DNA of 64,000 nucleotides, from positions 128,183 to 192,182 of the forward strand of contig CAJJDP010000102.1 of NCBI GenBank assembly GCA_905182995.1, written 5' to 3'. The position numbers were made by a program, and so were the translations under genes. Of this stretch, positions 24,067 through 36,907 are shown piece by piece (positions within the stretch are counted from its first letter, which is position 1; every line of letters starts with the position of its first letter). This stretch comes from Paramecium octaurelia (taxonomy: Eukaryota > Ciliophora > Oligohymenophorea > Peniculida > Parameciidae). Below the pieces are notes generated by a model. The model was not told the DNA's origin, made no database searches, and was given only the letters and a program-made list of their open reading frames with translations.

Positions 24067-25375
24067 AATTTATAAATGTTGTAGAGTTATTAAACAAAAT
24101 TAATTATTCGAATTAAATTTAATTTAAGGCTATATGCTTAGAGGAAACAAAGTTTAGAATTCATTCTGCTAATCCATCCCATGCATTATTAGACCCACTT
24201 TATAGATGAAGAAACCATTACTATGGTTGAATACTTAATATAAGGAAGAAGCAAGAGTAGATTATACTGTTAATTTTAGTTGGACGACATCAAATTGCCG
24301 CAATCAGTCATCACCCAAAAATTGAAGTTCTTAGTTAACAGAAATGATTTCATCAAAGAGTTAAGCAATTTCTCATTGCATTCCATTCAATCCTAATATT
24401 ATTAGAAATCCTTGTATGATATCTCTCATGTAATCCTTTTTGTACTATTCTAGTTTATTGAGTATTCGTAATAAAGCAATTAAGTACACATCGATGAATA
24501 GGAAGCATCAATGTCTGGTTTGAAGTTATTTCAAGTATTCTCACCAGAACAAATTCAACTGCTCAAATTTCATTTCAATTAGCCTTAAAGTATCACCAGC
24601 ATTTCATTTATTGATGGTGCAATCAATCTCATTAAGAATGTTCATTCATTTTAGGATAGTTTGTTTGTAAACTTTGCATCCAATTTGTTTGAATTGTTCT
24701 ATGAACCTTAGAACAACAAGAAGTCAAAATAGCAAGATGAAAAATTTAAAGAACTATTCTAAGAATTTGGAATTGTTTTATACAAGTTTGATTATCTCTC
24801 ATAATCTTAACCATTGAATATTGCCAAAATTATCGGACAATTATATGATTTGATGATCACAAATTCAATTAAATTGAATGATTTCACCCATTATCGTAAG
24901 ACTGCTAACAACTTCATCCAGAAATATTACGGAATTCAATCACACAAAATGATACAACCCAATATTGTTGACTACAAAAACATTTTATACACAATCTTTC
25001 TCAGTGAAATCAGACCAGAAGCCTTGATACAAGATGCAGTCAATAGGTACTACTATTAATATATAAATTCAGATTTGCCAATTCTGGAATCTAGAGTGGT
25101 TCTATATCTTCAAATATTGATATCATGAGCATGATGTTATTGCATGGTGTTCCATGCACTGAGAATTTCCTTAATAAACTAAAGAATTCTAAAAGATAGA
25201 GATTGACAATTGGTTAATTGTATGTCCTATTAAAATGTTATGAACTTGCTAAGGTCCCTTTATATGAATTTAGCCAGACTTTATTTTTGGAGTATTTCAA
25301 TAATTTGATTATGTTTTAGCGTTGCCAGTTTCATCTCTCATGATAAATAACTGCAAGATGGCAATTCAGTATTGA
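23876..25375. repeat. Left copy of duplicated contig end 4 (1500 bp)
   Basis: Identical to 25377-26876, separated by the N at 25376. Starts tacctggaatcatgttctac and ends gcaattcagtattga. Carries the 5' part of the large gene that is complete at 25577-29390. Confidence 0.95.
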
Positions 25376-25376
25376 N
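25376..25376. other. Single-N scaffold junction 4
   Basis: One ambiguous base between two identical 1500-bp segments. Confidence 0.98.
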
Positions 25377-26876
25377 TACCTGGAATCATGTTCTACTCTT
25401 TTATATCTTATTGGATGATATATGCATTGAGCATGGTTGTCGATAGATTGATGTTCTCGGGCAAAGGTGAGGAGAATAGCAAAATGAAGAAAATCATTAA
25501 AGCAAGAGATGTTAAGAAACAACAAGCAGATAAACTATTGAAGAAAATCGATAAAGTCACAAAATGAAATTTATAAATGTTGTAGAGTTATTAAACAAAA
25601 TTAATTATTCGAATTAAATTTAATTTAAGGCTATATGCTTAGAGGAAACAAAGTTTAGAATTCATTCTGCTAATCCATCCCATGCATTATTAGACCCACT
25701 TTATAGATGAAGAAACCATTACTATGGTTGAATACTTAATATAAGGAAGAAGCAAGAGTAGATTATACTGTTAATTTTAGTTGGACGACATCAAATTGCC
25801 GCAATCAGTCATCACCCAAAAATTGAAGTTCTTAGTTAACAGAAATGATTTCATCAAAGAGTTAAGCAATTTCTCATTGCATTCCATTCAATCCTAATAT
25901 TATTAGAAATCCTTGTATGATATCTCTCATGTAATCCTTTTTGTACTATTCTAGTTTATTGAGTATTCGTAATAAAGCAATTAAGTACACATCGATGAAT
26001 AGGAAGCATCAATGTCTGGTTTGAAGTTATTTCAAGTATTCTCACCAGAACAAATTCAACTGCTCAAATTTCATTTCAATTAGCCTTAAAGTATCACCAG
26101 CATTTCATTTATTGATGGTGCAATCAATCTCATTAAGAATGTTCATTCATTTTAGGATAGTTTGTTTGTAAACTTTGCATCCAATTTGTTTGAATTGTTC
26201 TATGAACCTTAGAACAACAAGAAGTCAAAATAGCAAGATGAAAAATTTAAAGAACTATTCTAAGAATTTGGAATTGTTTTATACAAGTTTGATTATCTCT
26301 CATAATCTTAACCATTGAATATTGCCAAAATTATCGGACAATTATATGATTTGATGATCACAAATTCAATTAAATTGAATGATTTCACCCATTATCGTAA
26401 GACTGCTAACAACTTCATCCAGAAATATTACGGAATTCAATCACACAAAATGATACAACCCAATATTGTTGACTACAAAAACATTTTATACACAATCTTT
26501 CTCAGTGAAATCAGACCAGAAGCCTTGATACAAGATGCAGTCAATAGGTACTACTATTAATATATAAATTCAGATTTGCCAATTCTGGAATCTAGAGTGG
26601 TTCTATATCTTCAAATATTGATATCATGAGCATGATGTTATTGCATGGTGTTCCATGCACTGAGAATTTCCTTAATAAACTAAAGAATTCTAAAAGATAG
26701 AGATTGACAATTGGTTAATTGTATGTCCTATTAAAATGTTATGAACTTGCTAAGGTCCCTTTATATGAATTTAGCCAGACTTTATTTTTGGAGTATTTCA
26801 ATAATTTGATTATGTTTTAGCGTTGCCAGTTTCATCTCTCATGATAAATAACTGCAAGATGGCAATTCAGTATTGA
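25377..26876. repeat. Right copy of duplicated contig end 4 (1500 bp)
   Basis: Identical to 23876-25375; contiguous with the remainder of the large gene on its right. Confidence 0.95.
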
Positions 26877-29390
26877 TGCTAGCTAGAATTTGTAATGAAT
26901 TGTTTTCAAGTTCCTTCATTACATCCAAGGTTGCTTAAGAAAGAAGAAATGATAAAATTTTGAATTTTCTTGAAAGGAATGTTCAAAGACACATTGATCA
27001 ACTCAACTTTAATCATTTACTTTTCATTTCAAATGTCTTTAATAAACACTTGAAATAACCCAATTTCTTGATTAATTTGCTTCATGATAAATTGAGTGAA
27101 ATCAAACTCAATGAGTCCTCACTCAGTTTATATAATGATTTCCTAGAAATTACTCATGACTTCTTCAAAGAATAATACACTCATATCAAACAACAAGTGT
27201 TTGATTATGGACTTGCACCTTCACAAGAATATCAAGCAGTTACGAAGACCTTTGTTGAAAATCTAATCCAATTTCAATTCACCAGCATACTAGCCACAAA
27301 CATTCTAAAGGTCGTATCCTTATCATGTAAACAACAAAACAATTAACAATAGGCTTTTAATTTGAAAAATCAATCATTTTAAAACTCATCTCTAAACCTA
27401 GTTTATTTTCTAATGATGTCAATCTATTGACTAAAGTTATGAAATTATATGATATCCCAATCAATTAGGAAATCCTAAGTATCATCATGAATGGAAACAA
27501 GGATGATTAGATCATGACCGTAGAATCAATCTATTATGTGTGTCAAATGAATGGTTTGAATTCAGAACAACAGGCTCAATTAAAGTAATTTGCTTAGGAC
27601 ATCATATATGCATTATTGGCAGAAAACGAACAATACTTGGTTGAACAACGACAAATTGATGACTTCTTACATACATACTCTTCATAAATCAATCAATAGC
27701 CCTTTGAATCAGTGCAATACTTCCCAGAAATCATCAATACATTACAAATAACCTTTGAAACTGAACAGATTGCAATCCTTAATAAACTATATGAGAGAAC
27801 TTGTGTCCTCTGGCATTCAGATATTTTAGTCAAGAACTTGATTTTAATTGATAAAATGAATGTAAATATTCTCAATTAACCTTTAGATTCTTAACTATTA
27901 GATATATATCAAATCATCAGAAAATCTCCTTAGTTGTTTCGATTTAGTAAAGGATGGTACAGAGGTCTTACCCTCAGGATTACTTGCTGATAAAAAAGTC
28001 TAGATGTCTCTACTCAAAGCATTCCTATAGTAAATCAGGAATTCTACTCATCAATTTTAAGAGAGTTTGAAAATCATAGGCTATTTGGCATATCTGAATA
28101 TTGAATAGTTCAATAATGAAGATGTAATGGTATGAATTAAACACCTATATTTAGTTATTTTGCAAAGCCTTAGGTAATACTAAAGATGTATACTTTTACG
28201 ATTTGCAAGTTTATCTTGAAAATTATTTGTCTGAAAACTAATTGCCAAATGAATCAAATATTATTCAGTTCAGTTCATACTTCCCTTTTATTCATTTGAA
28301 AGTTCGTTAATTATTGAAGGACAACTTTGAAAAAAATAAAATAGAAAAATTATCCTTGGAACTATTAATGGCTTCTTAAAATCAATAGGTTGGAATTAAT
28401 TCCATTGATTAATTATTTGAACAATTAGACAACTAAGAGAAATAGAAGTTTATCAAACCAATTCTCTAGAATTTAATTTAAACTTGGGATCTAAAATGTT
28501 CTATTGATACAATCATAAGATTTGCTTCATAATGCTATGATGAATATGATTCAGAATTCAAATTCATATACTTAGTATTAGAATTCCTTAATCGATCAAA
28601 ATCATCCATTTCTATTACAATGGCATAAGATGAAACCTACTTTTAATTGCATTTTAATTAAAAGATTGTTGATTCCACATTTGATACCAAGGTATCAGAA
28701 TTATTTAATGGCATTGATCTCAAAGGACTCAATTTCAAAACCACGAAAGAGAATATTAATTATTTCCCTTCTATTACAACTGAGATGAATTATAATGAAT
28801 TACCAAAATACAAGGTTTCAATGATCAAAAAACAACAAAAAGCAAAGGAAGAATTGCCTGAAGGAAAGGATTAACTTTCATACTTTTTGAAAAATCACAT
28901 CAATAATTTGTCTTTGTAACCCTAATATAAGTATATTGATTCTCTAATCTATTTGATGATATTGAATGGATTGGAAGTATCAAAATATTTTGGATAGATT
29001 CCAAAGGAAAACTATACAAAAAGAATTCATATGATCAAGAAAGACAAGAAATATTTAGAATTCTTAGTGAATATGCAAACCAATATGGCAGATTTAGAAA
29101 ATAAGTTCAGATTTTTCAGTGGCATTGAAGAATCTTAACTCTCCTTATTTATTTGTTTAAAGATCGAGAACATTGAAAATCCAACTTCTCTTCCAGTATT
29201 TCTTCAATATGTTTCGAAAAATAATACTGTTATATCACCAAATGGTCTGTCATTAAATCCCCTTGTGTTGTTAGAATCTTTAGTGTTGTCTGAAAAAGGA
29301 TAAGTATATTTGATAAATTTTAATAAATGGATTCAAGTTTATCAAAATAAATAGAAATAAAAAGATTTTTTTTAAATGTTGACCTAATGA
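25577..29390 (+). CDS. Large alpha-helical protein (about 1,220 aa), possibly mitochondrial
   Basis: Complete in this copy: ATG 25577 to TGA 29388-29390. Introns at 26548-26573 (26 nt, CAG end), 26793-26820 (28), 27327-27352 (26), 27862-27886 (25) and 28130-28154 (25) join six exons into one frame. The N-terminus (MLQSYQTKLIIRIKFNLRLY) is basic, hydrophobic and free of acidic residues, as in mitochondrial presequences. The rest is a long run of amphipathic helices with Asn/Gln/Phe/Leu content and no motif I can name; a helical-repeat protein such as the FASTK/HPR class is possible but unproven. In the uncollapsed left copy its start is only 9 bp after the upstream stop; a second in-frame ATG 105 bp later (25682) may be the real start. 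A truncated copy lies at 24076-25375. Confidence 0.75.
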
Positions 29391-29405
29391 TTTATTAATA
29401 AAATA

Positions 29406-32400
29406 TCATATATTTTTTTGACTTGGATCATCTTGTCTTTCCGATTAATTTACAATATCAATTTGAGGCATTTCTATGGGTTCTCCAATTAAGTATGTGA
29501 ATTATTTGACTGATAATAGTTTGGTTTAAATATCCAAATAAAGATAATTTTCAAATGCAATTGAAAATAATTGTTTAGTATCTGCATCATACATATCTAA
29601 CACACTCGATTTAAAAAACTCTTGTTGGGATTATTGCTCTTCATAGTAATTTCCTCTTTCTTCTTACATTCTGTCCGTCTTAATAAAGTAATTTTCTGAT
29701 AAATCAAATAATTTTCCTGAGTCAAGTTTTTTTTTGTATTTCTCGGTATATTCTCGCACCTCTTTTTTTGATACAGATTCCTATTATTATTGATCTTTGT
29801 TTTAGTTAATTTATCCAGATCCCTATTAAGATTTATCAAATTCAAGTTTTTTTTCAAAATATTATGCAATATCACCCTCATTTAGATCCTTCTGAGTTTC
29901 TATAAAATAAGCTAAAATCATATCATGTTCATCATGCTATTCTGAAAAATTTTTATCCTTTTTATTATAAAGTTTTGTTTCTTGAGATTTAAATTCTGTA
30001 ATGAAAGAGAAAGTCAATTTCAACTTTTCAATTGATTCTCTCTTCATTTGTTGGGAGTATATTACTCTCCATACAGCCAAATCATCATCTATATATATGA
30101 GTTAAGAGTTTTATTAATTGTTAGAAATTTAATTCAACATAAAAATAGTGTCTCCATAGTATTTGAAGGGGATATTAGAAATTGTAAAATCTACGCATCC
30201 TTTTTTCATCAAAATTGCATTTTGAGAGAATTGAGTATTGATTGGATGGTTTTGGGCTTTTTTTCTCAGTACATCATTCCCTGGCAATATCAAGTATAAT
30301 ATATCATTTACATTCTTAAAATTCAGTATGGTTTGACCTGGATAGGGTTTAAAAGACAGATCTTTATACAAATTATTCTTATCTAAAATATGAGTGGTAA
30401 ATGATTATTCCTTGATTTGAATATATTCTATTAAATTCATAATCTAAGGAGTGCTAAATGATATAACTTAGAATTTTACTAAATATTTTCTCCTCCAAAT
30501 AGGACGACCTTTAGAACTTAATCCGTTTAACCTTCTATACAAACCGTTGGTGATGCTCTGGCTTTCAATTTTTCTATTAATACTTAATTATCCAATTTTT
30601 AATTTGCAACTTTTTGATGGAAACTACCTTAACTAAACTTTTCTTAATCATCATGTTTTAATTTGTATAATTATTCATCTTTAATGCTGTATCTCTGACC
30701 CTACATTTAGAATTCGAATCCCTTTTATCCATAGAGGATATATATATTGTAATTGTAATAAAATACAATTTAATTTAAAATGTCTTAAGAGTCTAAAATG
30801 TTGGTTAGATTAGTACTAGATTTAGTTAAAATAAATTACAATTTACAGATTTGCTAGGATTTCATGTTATTAACTTTAGCTGTTTTGAAATCAAGGAAAT
30901 ATAAATATTTGTTTTTGCCATCTTCATACAGGACTATGATATCATCCTAATAATTAATGATAACCTGTGTGTAAGGTGATAATTTATCTTATTTCTCCAA
31001 CTCGGGTACAATAATAAAATATGTTTTATTGTTTTTTTTATAAAAGATTCTCTAATATTCCTTTATTTATTTCTCTATTCTAGTCTTTTTTATTTATTTA
31101 ACTTCTTATTATAAATTTTTGATTGCGATTTCACTATATAAAATTGATTTGTATAAATAGCTAAGATTGTAGTGAGAATAGATATCCTTTAGTTTATGGA
31201 TCAAATCACATAATTCCAATTTCTCTTATGCAATGATTTTCTAAATTGTAATGTTTTATTCTTAAAATGAAGTATAACAAAGATTCATTAGTTGAGTTAG
31301 TTTTTATTCATAGTAATTGTCACGTTCATTAAGTTCAATGTCAATATGAATCATTAACCTGTCATTACTCAATTTGGTCAGAGCATTGACCAAGAATTAG
31401 ATTGCGTATGGGTCATATTCAATATCATTTGATAATGATAAGCTTAAAGCAATGTAGGCTTTGTGTGAGAATCTCTCAATTCTATTATGCATAAAATTCT
31501 AAAAGAATGTCTTTACTAATTGACCATGTAAAATGTTTTTGTTATTCTCATTTTAAAAACTATAATAAGGAAGCAAAAAATAATTAAAATTCGCTGTTTC
31601 CATGCCTGGAAACCATTTTTCGTATTCTTAGAATTACTATTGATAGTTTTGCTCTCTATTTTCCAATACTTTGATTAAAGAGAAGTAAACGAACTCATCA
31701 GACTTTTCAAAAGTTTTTTCCCATTCTTACAAATTGAATGCACTCTCCTTTCCAGTTAAGTTAATAAATATCACTTTATTACATCTCAGAGATGGCTCTC
31801 CCTGTAGTTGAGCTATAAATAAAATTGAAGTAATTACGTTTCTTTGATTATTTCATTTAATAAGCCACTGCTTAAGCAAAATAATTGATATATATTTAAT
31901 CTTGATCTTTGACTACTTAATCTTGAAATTTGACTGGCTAGACCATCATAAGGATGTTGTTAACAAAACCTTCACCTTGTTTTTCAATTGCTTCATTGAC
32001 ATAGTGAGCTAATGTTAAATTCTTTTTAACATATTCAGAAGCATTTGAATCTGCAGGTTTTGTGCAAATTGATGTCAAAATATGTTTAAGAAAACTCTTT
32101 TCACTCAGTTTATATCGTTCTGTATCTATTTTTGGCAATATTACTTTTTAATGGTTCTACAACCACGAGATTATTTTATTTATTATGATCTAATCTTCAG
32201 AAGCTAAAATTCAGTTTTGAACTTTTACTTTCATATTAAACTGCTCTGTAAATGGTAAGCAATGCATTTCGATCTCTTAAGTCCTTGTAAACCAATTATT
32301 CATTTCCCTTTCTCTTTTTATGTTGTTGGCTCTAATTCAAAATATAATTTCAATTTTTACGTATTCTTCAACAGGATCTTTCATATCCCAACTTCTAAAT

Positions 32401-32459
32401 ATTTAGACCTCCTCTGTTGTGTATGAAAATACCTCATATTCTTCTTCTTCATGCTACAT
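29406..32459 (-). CDS. Large unknown protein (about 950-1,000 aa)
   Basis: From ATG 32457-32459 (MQHEEEEYEVFSYTTEE) to TGA 29406-29408. Introns at 32332-32360 (29 nt) plus gtaaaagttcaaaactgaattttag, gtaattacttcaattttatttatag and a longer GTT...TAG one near the C-terminal third join the frames. The body is mixed globular (KSFLKHILTSICTKPADS, ERFSHKAYIALSLSLSND, VPELEKQDKLSPYTQVI); the last third is Gln/Lys/Asn-rich (KDQQQQESVSKKEVREYTEK). No catalytic motif, repeat or membrane segment is obvious. It converges with the previous gene: only 15 bp separate the two stop codons (29390 and 29406). Confidence 0.65.
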
Positions 32460-32610
32460 AAAATTTAAAAATACTAATTAATAGAATTAACAAATAATAA
32501 AGAAAAATATATTTTATAATAGGTAACATATTAAAATTTAAGTCCAGAGTTCGTGAAGGGATTCAAATCTTTAATTTTTATATATTTTTAAACCTTAATT
32601 TATAAAATAT

Positions 32611-34324
32611 ATGGGTAATCTCAAATCAAGCACAAATAAAAAAAACAAAATTAGTGATAAATTAAAATTGATTTTAGGAATCAGATTAGAAAAGTATTCA
32701 TAAATTTATTTTAAGCCAATTCAACAAATTATCTATAAATATTATAAGCACAATCTCAAGTTTCTTAACATTAAAAGAGTTCAATATTATGTTGTCAGTT
32801 TCTTCCACAACATATTAAGTTTTTGGTTAAGTGTCTAGTTGCTATCAAGTTCATTGTTAGAAGCTTCTCAATGTGTAAAGTGACATCATACTTTCAAAGA
32901 ATTGGAAACAACTACTAAGATTATTATTATGTACTCCAATTAAAGGCATTCCATATGAAAACGCTATCAAAAGTATTCGATTCAATATTTAACAACATCC
33001 AACATTTATAGAAAATAAATTTAATTACAGCTCATTCCAGAAAAGCATTCTATATTTTGAAACCAACTTCGAAAAAGTGCAAACAAAAGAGTATGAATAA
33101 CTCAAATAATATGGCAGTAAACATTTCGAATAAATACTCAAGTTGAGATAAGGATGTGAGGTTCATATCTAAATGCCGCATTCATTGATGAATATTTACA
33201 GCATCCAGGATTACATTAAAATCTATAATGTGTATTTAAACATGAGATTTGATAACGTAAATTTAGCACAATTTATTGAACTTTGGGATCGTTATTGCGG
33301 ATGGATTAGTATAATGGAATGGTCCACCTCCTCAATAATTAACCAATTCAATTAAATCATAGATGAAACTCTACATAAATATAAGATTCCTAAATTCACA
33401 TTTCGTCATTTCATGACCACTCTCTGGGTAATCAATTCAAAAAAATGCATCAAAGAATTAAGAAAGGAATTTGAACATCAACTATTCAGAAGTAGAATCC
33501 AAAACACTAAAGTCCAATTATTAAGAAGATACATTTAATACTTGATTGATATCAGCACAAATTAATCTAATGTTTAACATTATGGATAACCTAATTTTCA
33601 ATATGATCCTGAGATCTATGTCTTGGCAGAAATTGCTGTAGAAATGACATCAAACCAACAATACTTGATAGATGAATAAATTCTAAATTACACCTTTGGT
33701 TAGTACATCTATTAATTTATCATTTTCTAAAATTTGACATCCAAAAGAATTGACTAATTCAAAAATCTTATAAGCTAACACAAAGAGACTAGTATAAGAT
33801 TACAAATAAAGTAATATTAAAATCCTGATGAACTTCAATTAGCGAATTAAGTATTGGGAAGATACAATCCAAAATAATAAATTAGAGCCCTAATTAAATA
33901 GATTTCAAGATAAAAAATAGAAGAAAAGGATAATTATTGTTAAAATGAAACATAAGAAAGTTTGGAAGCCTCAGAAATTTCACAAATATCAACAACTTGC
34001 AGTTCTGTTTTTATGAGTACAAAGAGTAATGATGTGTTATTAAATTACATCTAGATGTATGAAAAAGATTTATACAACCAAATTGAACATTTTTATTAGG
34101 TCTAAGAAACAATTATAGAATTAATGTAGGATATAGAGTAATTATCTTAAATATATGATGTTCCAGAATTGGGGGAATATAAAGTAATGAAATATGAGAC
34201 TCTAATTGAAAGATTAAATTAGGTTAAATAAAGACAGAACAAATAAGATAGTATAATACAATCACCAGCATCAAATTATGGAAGAACCACAGCCTAAGAA
34301 ATGCTTCAAAGAGTTATCAGTTGA
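32611..34324 (+). CDS. Unknown protein with N-myristoylation-type start
   Basis: ATG 32611 to TGA 34322-34324, about 560 residues. The start MGNLKSSTNKKNK matches an N-myristoylation signal (Gly2, Ser6). One intron near 32845-32872 (28 nt, ends TTAG, GTC donor) joins the first exon to the long main frame. The main frame is helical with many aromatic residues (NWKQLLRLLLCTPIKGIPYE, RYCGWISIMEWSTSS) and a Gln-rich C-terminus. Weak resemblance to domains is not enough to name it. It converges with the FAD oxidoreductase; 26 bp lie between the stops. Confidence 0.7.
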
Positions 34325-34350
34325 TATTATTCGATTGATTAAATATATTT

Positions 34351-35883
34351 TCAAACTAAGTAAAATCTTTTGATATTGTATTCTGGATATTCTTTAACTC
34401 CACTCAAAATCTGAAACAAAATTTCAGCAGATCCAAAACAATAAGTCATTCCTTTTGAGCCATGTCCTGCTGAAATATACACATTATTAAAGACAGGCAC
34501 CTAACTGATGATGGGAATATCATCAGGAGTTATCGGTCTATAGCAATGTCTAACATAACAATCATCCATATTGATATTGAATCCAAAATGCTATTAATTG
34601 AATTAGATATTACTTAATTAAAATGCTTCAATCCCATTTTAGCTCCCCATTCTTCACTAGGAATCTCCTTACTAAAATCTGATCCAATCTCAGCTCCACA
34701 AGACAATCTGATTTCATTGTTTACATAAGTTGAAAAATATTAAGGAGTAAAGAAGGTGTATTCTTTAAAAAATGTATCATTAGGCACTCTAATTCCTAAT
34801 GCCCACCCTTTAATAGGCATAATTGGAACTCTAATTCCCAATTTATCTGTTAAATATTTAGTCTTATGAGCACCTGCTATAACAAAATAATCAGCTAAAA
34901 TAATTCCTTAACTTGTCATCGCTCCAATTATTTAGCCTTTAGGATCAAGTGCAAATCCTCTGACATTTGTATTTGTGGATATATAAAAATGGCCAGAATA
35001 ATTATCAATACAATAATCAATTATCCTTTCAGATAACTGTCTGGTATCTATATTGCTTCCAACATCAAATTTAATACAATGCTACAATTTCTCTGCTATT
35101 ACTTTGCCATAGCCAGATTAAAACTTAGATTTTTCAGAATGCTTAATATTAAACTTATCCAAGGTTTTCATCATTGAAGATTTGCTTGATTCTGAGTCAT
35201 AAAATCCTAACAGTTCCTTACAAGTTAATTAACCTTCCAAAATATTTGTATTCTTTTATATCTTTTCCATTTCAGTCATGCTAATTCTCCCCATTTATAA
35301 TTAATGTTCAACTAATGAATGAACTTTCGAACTAATATTCAATTCATAGTTACTTAGTAGTAGTTTTTAATAAGGCATTTAAACTCCAAATCATGAAATA
35401 CTTCTCAAAGAAAGCATTCACATTAAATCTTAATGTAGTGTCTTCAGGATTCTTAAAAATATTCTTAATCATAGTCCACATATTTGCTGTATTGATCATA
35501 GTTTTCACAGATTCTGGTACATAAACACATCCATTGTAATAACTAGCCTATTAAGCAATATCCTAATCCTTATCTACTAAGATCACACTATAGCCTTCTG
35601 ATAGTAATTTTAAGGATTATGCGATTCCAATAATACCTGCACCAATAATTAGCACTTTCTTTCTCTCATTTATACCATCTTATCTATTAACACTATGACC
35701 TGCTATGATAGCGCTGTTTGCTCCTTGAGCATAGTTTCTATTATATAGATCATTAGTTTGGGACTAATTTAATAACAAATTATGATTGATCATAGTTGCT
35801 GACAACATCTTTCTATAGAGGAAGTAGCCAACTCCCAAACTACCTGCTATGACTGCCCTATATATTATTAGTTGATTAACCAT
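34351..35883 (-). CDS. FAD-dependent oxidoreductase, D-amino-acid dehydrogenase (DAO/DadA) family
   Basis: ATG 35881-35883 to TGA 34351-34353, about 495 residues with two introns (22 nt gtaactatgaattgaatattag and 23 nt gtaatatctaattcaattaatag). An N-terminal hydrophobic segment (AVIAGSLGVGYFLYR) suggests membrane anchoring or organelle targeting. The FAD-binding Rossmann loop is KVLIIGAGIIGIAQSLKLL with the acidic end VILVDKD. The C-terminus carries the DAO signature RPITPDDIPIISQVP and NNVYISAGHGSKGMTYCFGS. Such enzymes oxidise amines or D-amino acids, passing electrons to oxygen or quinone; substrate not predictable here. Length is typical of the family. Confidence 0.88.
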
Positions 35884-36907
35884 ATTTATATATATTATGT
35901 TTAGAATAAATTAATATTATTACAGAATATTCGAAGAATTACTTTAAATTTGAAAAATAATCTAATCACTTCCTATAATTTTATACTCCTCTTTCATCTT
36001 TATAAAATGTGTATCAACTTAAAGCTAATAGAAATTCACATCATTTTAATATTATATTAATGATATTTCTTAATATCAATAATTTATCATTATTAATACT
36101 AATAAAAATTTCTTATTTTGAAACATTCATTTTATTTTTGTTGAAGGAATTTTTCTTTTTAAATCCTTTGTATTCAAAGGGTTCATGTAAAAAATAACAA
36201 TGATCACTTTCACAAGGAATTAATATCCTTTTTAACTCTGGACAATTTAAATAAATGATAAATTGGCGTATTCATACTGTAGTATGAAAATTATAAATTT
36301 TAAATATTATTGTTATTTGCTTAGTACTCAAGATTGCTCAAAGAGTATTTATGCTTGAAAAGCTTGAAACAAATAAAAAATAATATAATAATTTATTTTT
36401 TTCTTTAAATCTAAATTTAAGATTCAGAGCTCTCGATTTCAAATTTTACTCTAGATTTATATTAGTAGATATTACAAAGCTCCAATATTAATAAGAAAGA
36501 AGTATCTGAGCTGAAGCTTTCTTAAGATCATCCACTGTTACTAAATTTAAAATCTTTATAAATTAGTAAGATAGAATTTATAAACAACTAATTTATTGAA
36601 CAATACGCTTTAAACTTATTGAGGAGATGTTTTATGTATAAAATTAAACGATATTGATTGCTACTTTTTTATCTTTATGAATTCAAATATGAAAATTATT
36701 CAACATAATATCAATTGCAATTATATTTATACTATATTATTTATCATTTGCATATCTTTTAAATTGAATATAACTGATCCGAATCTGAATAGAGTAACTA
36801 AACATAGAGTGTATAATATTTATAAAGATAAATAATCAAATTTTGAGGCATGAGGTTAAGAATTCAACAATAATTAATTTTCTTAATGAATTTCATATAT
36901 AAAAAGT
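35884..36907. other. AT-rich intergenic stretch
   Basis: About 1 kb between the oxidoreductase start and the MORN gene stop, very AT-rich on both strands with no strand bias. I see no gene; a 62-codon plus-strand frame at 36009-36197 is within chance expectation and Phe/Leu-rich. It should hold the oxidoreductase promoter and the MORN gene's 3' end. Confidence 0.5.

Noticed and set aside
3941-26876. Interpretation of the four repeat pairs as recent tandem segmental duplications.
   Set aside because: Perfect identity plus a lone N at each boundary indicates unmerged contig overlaps.
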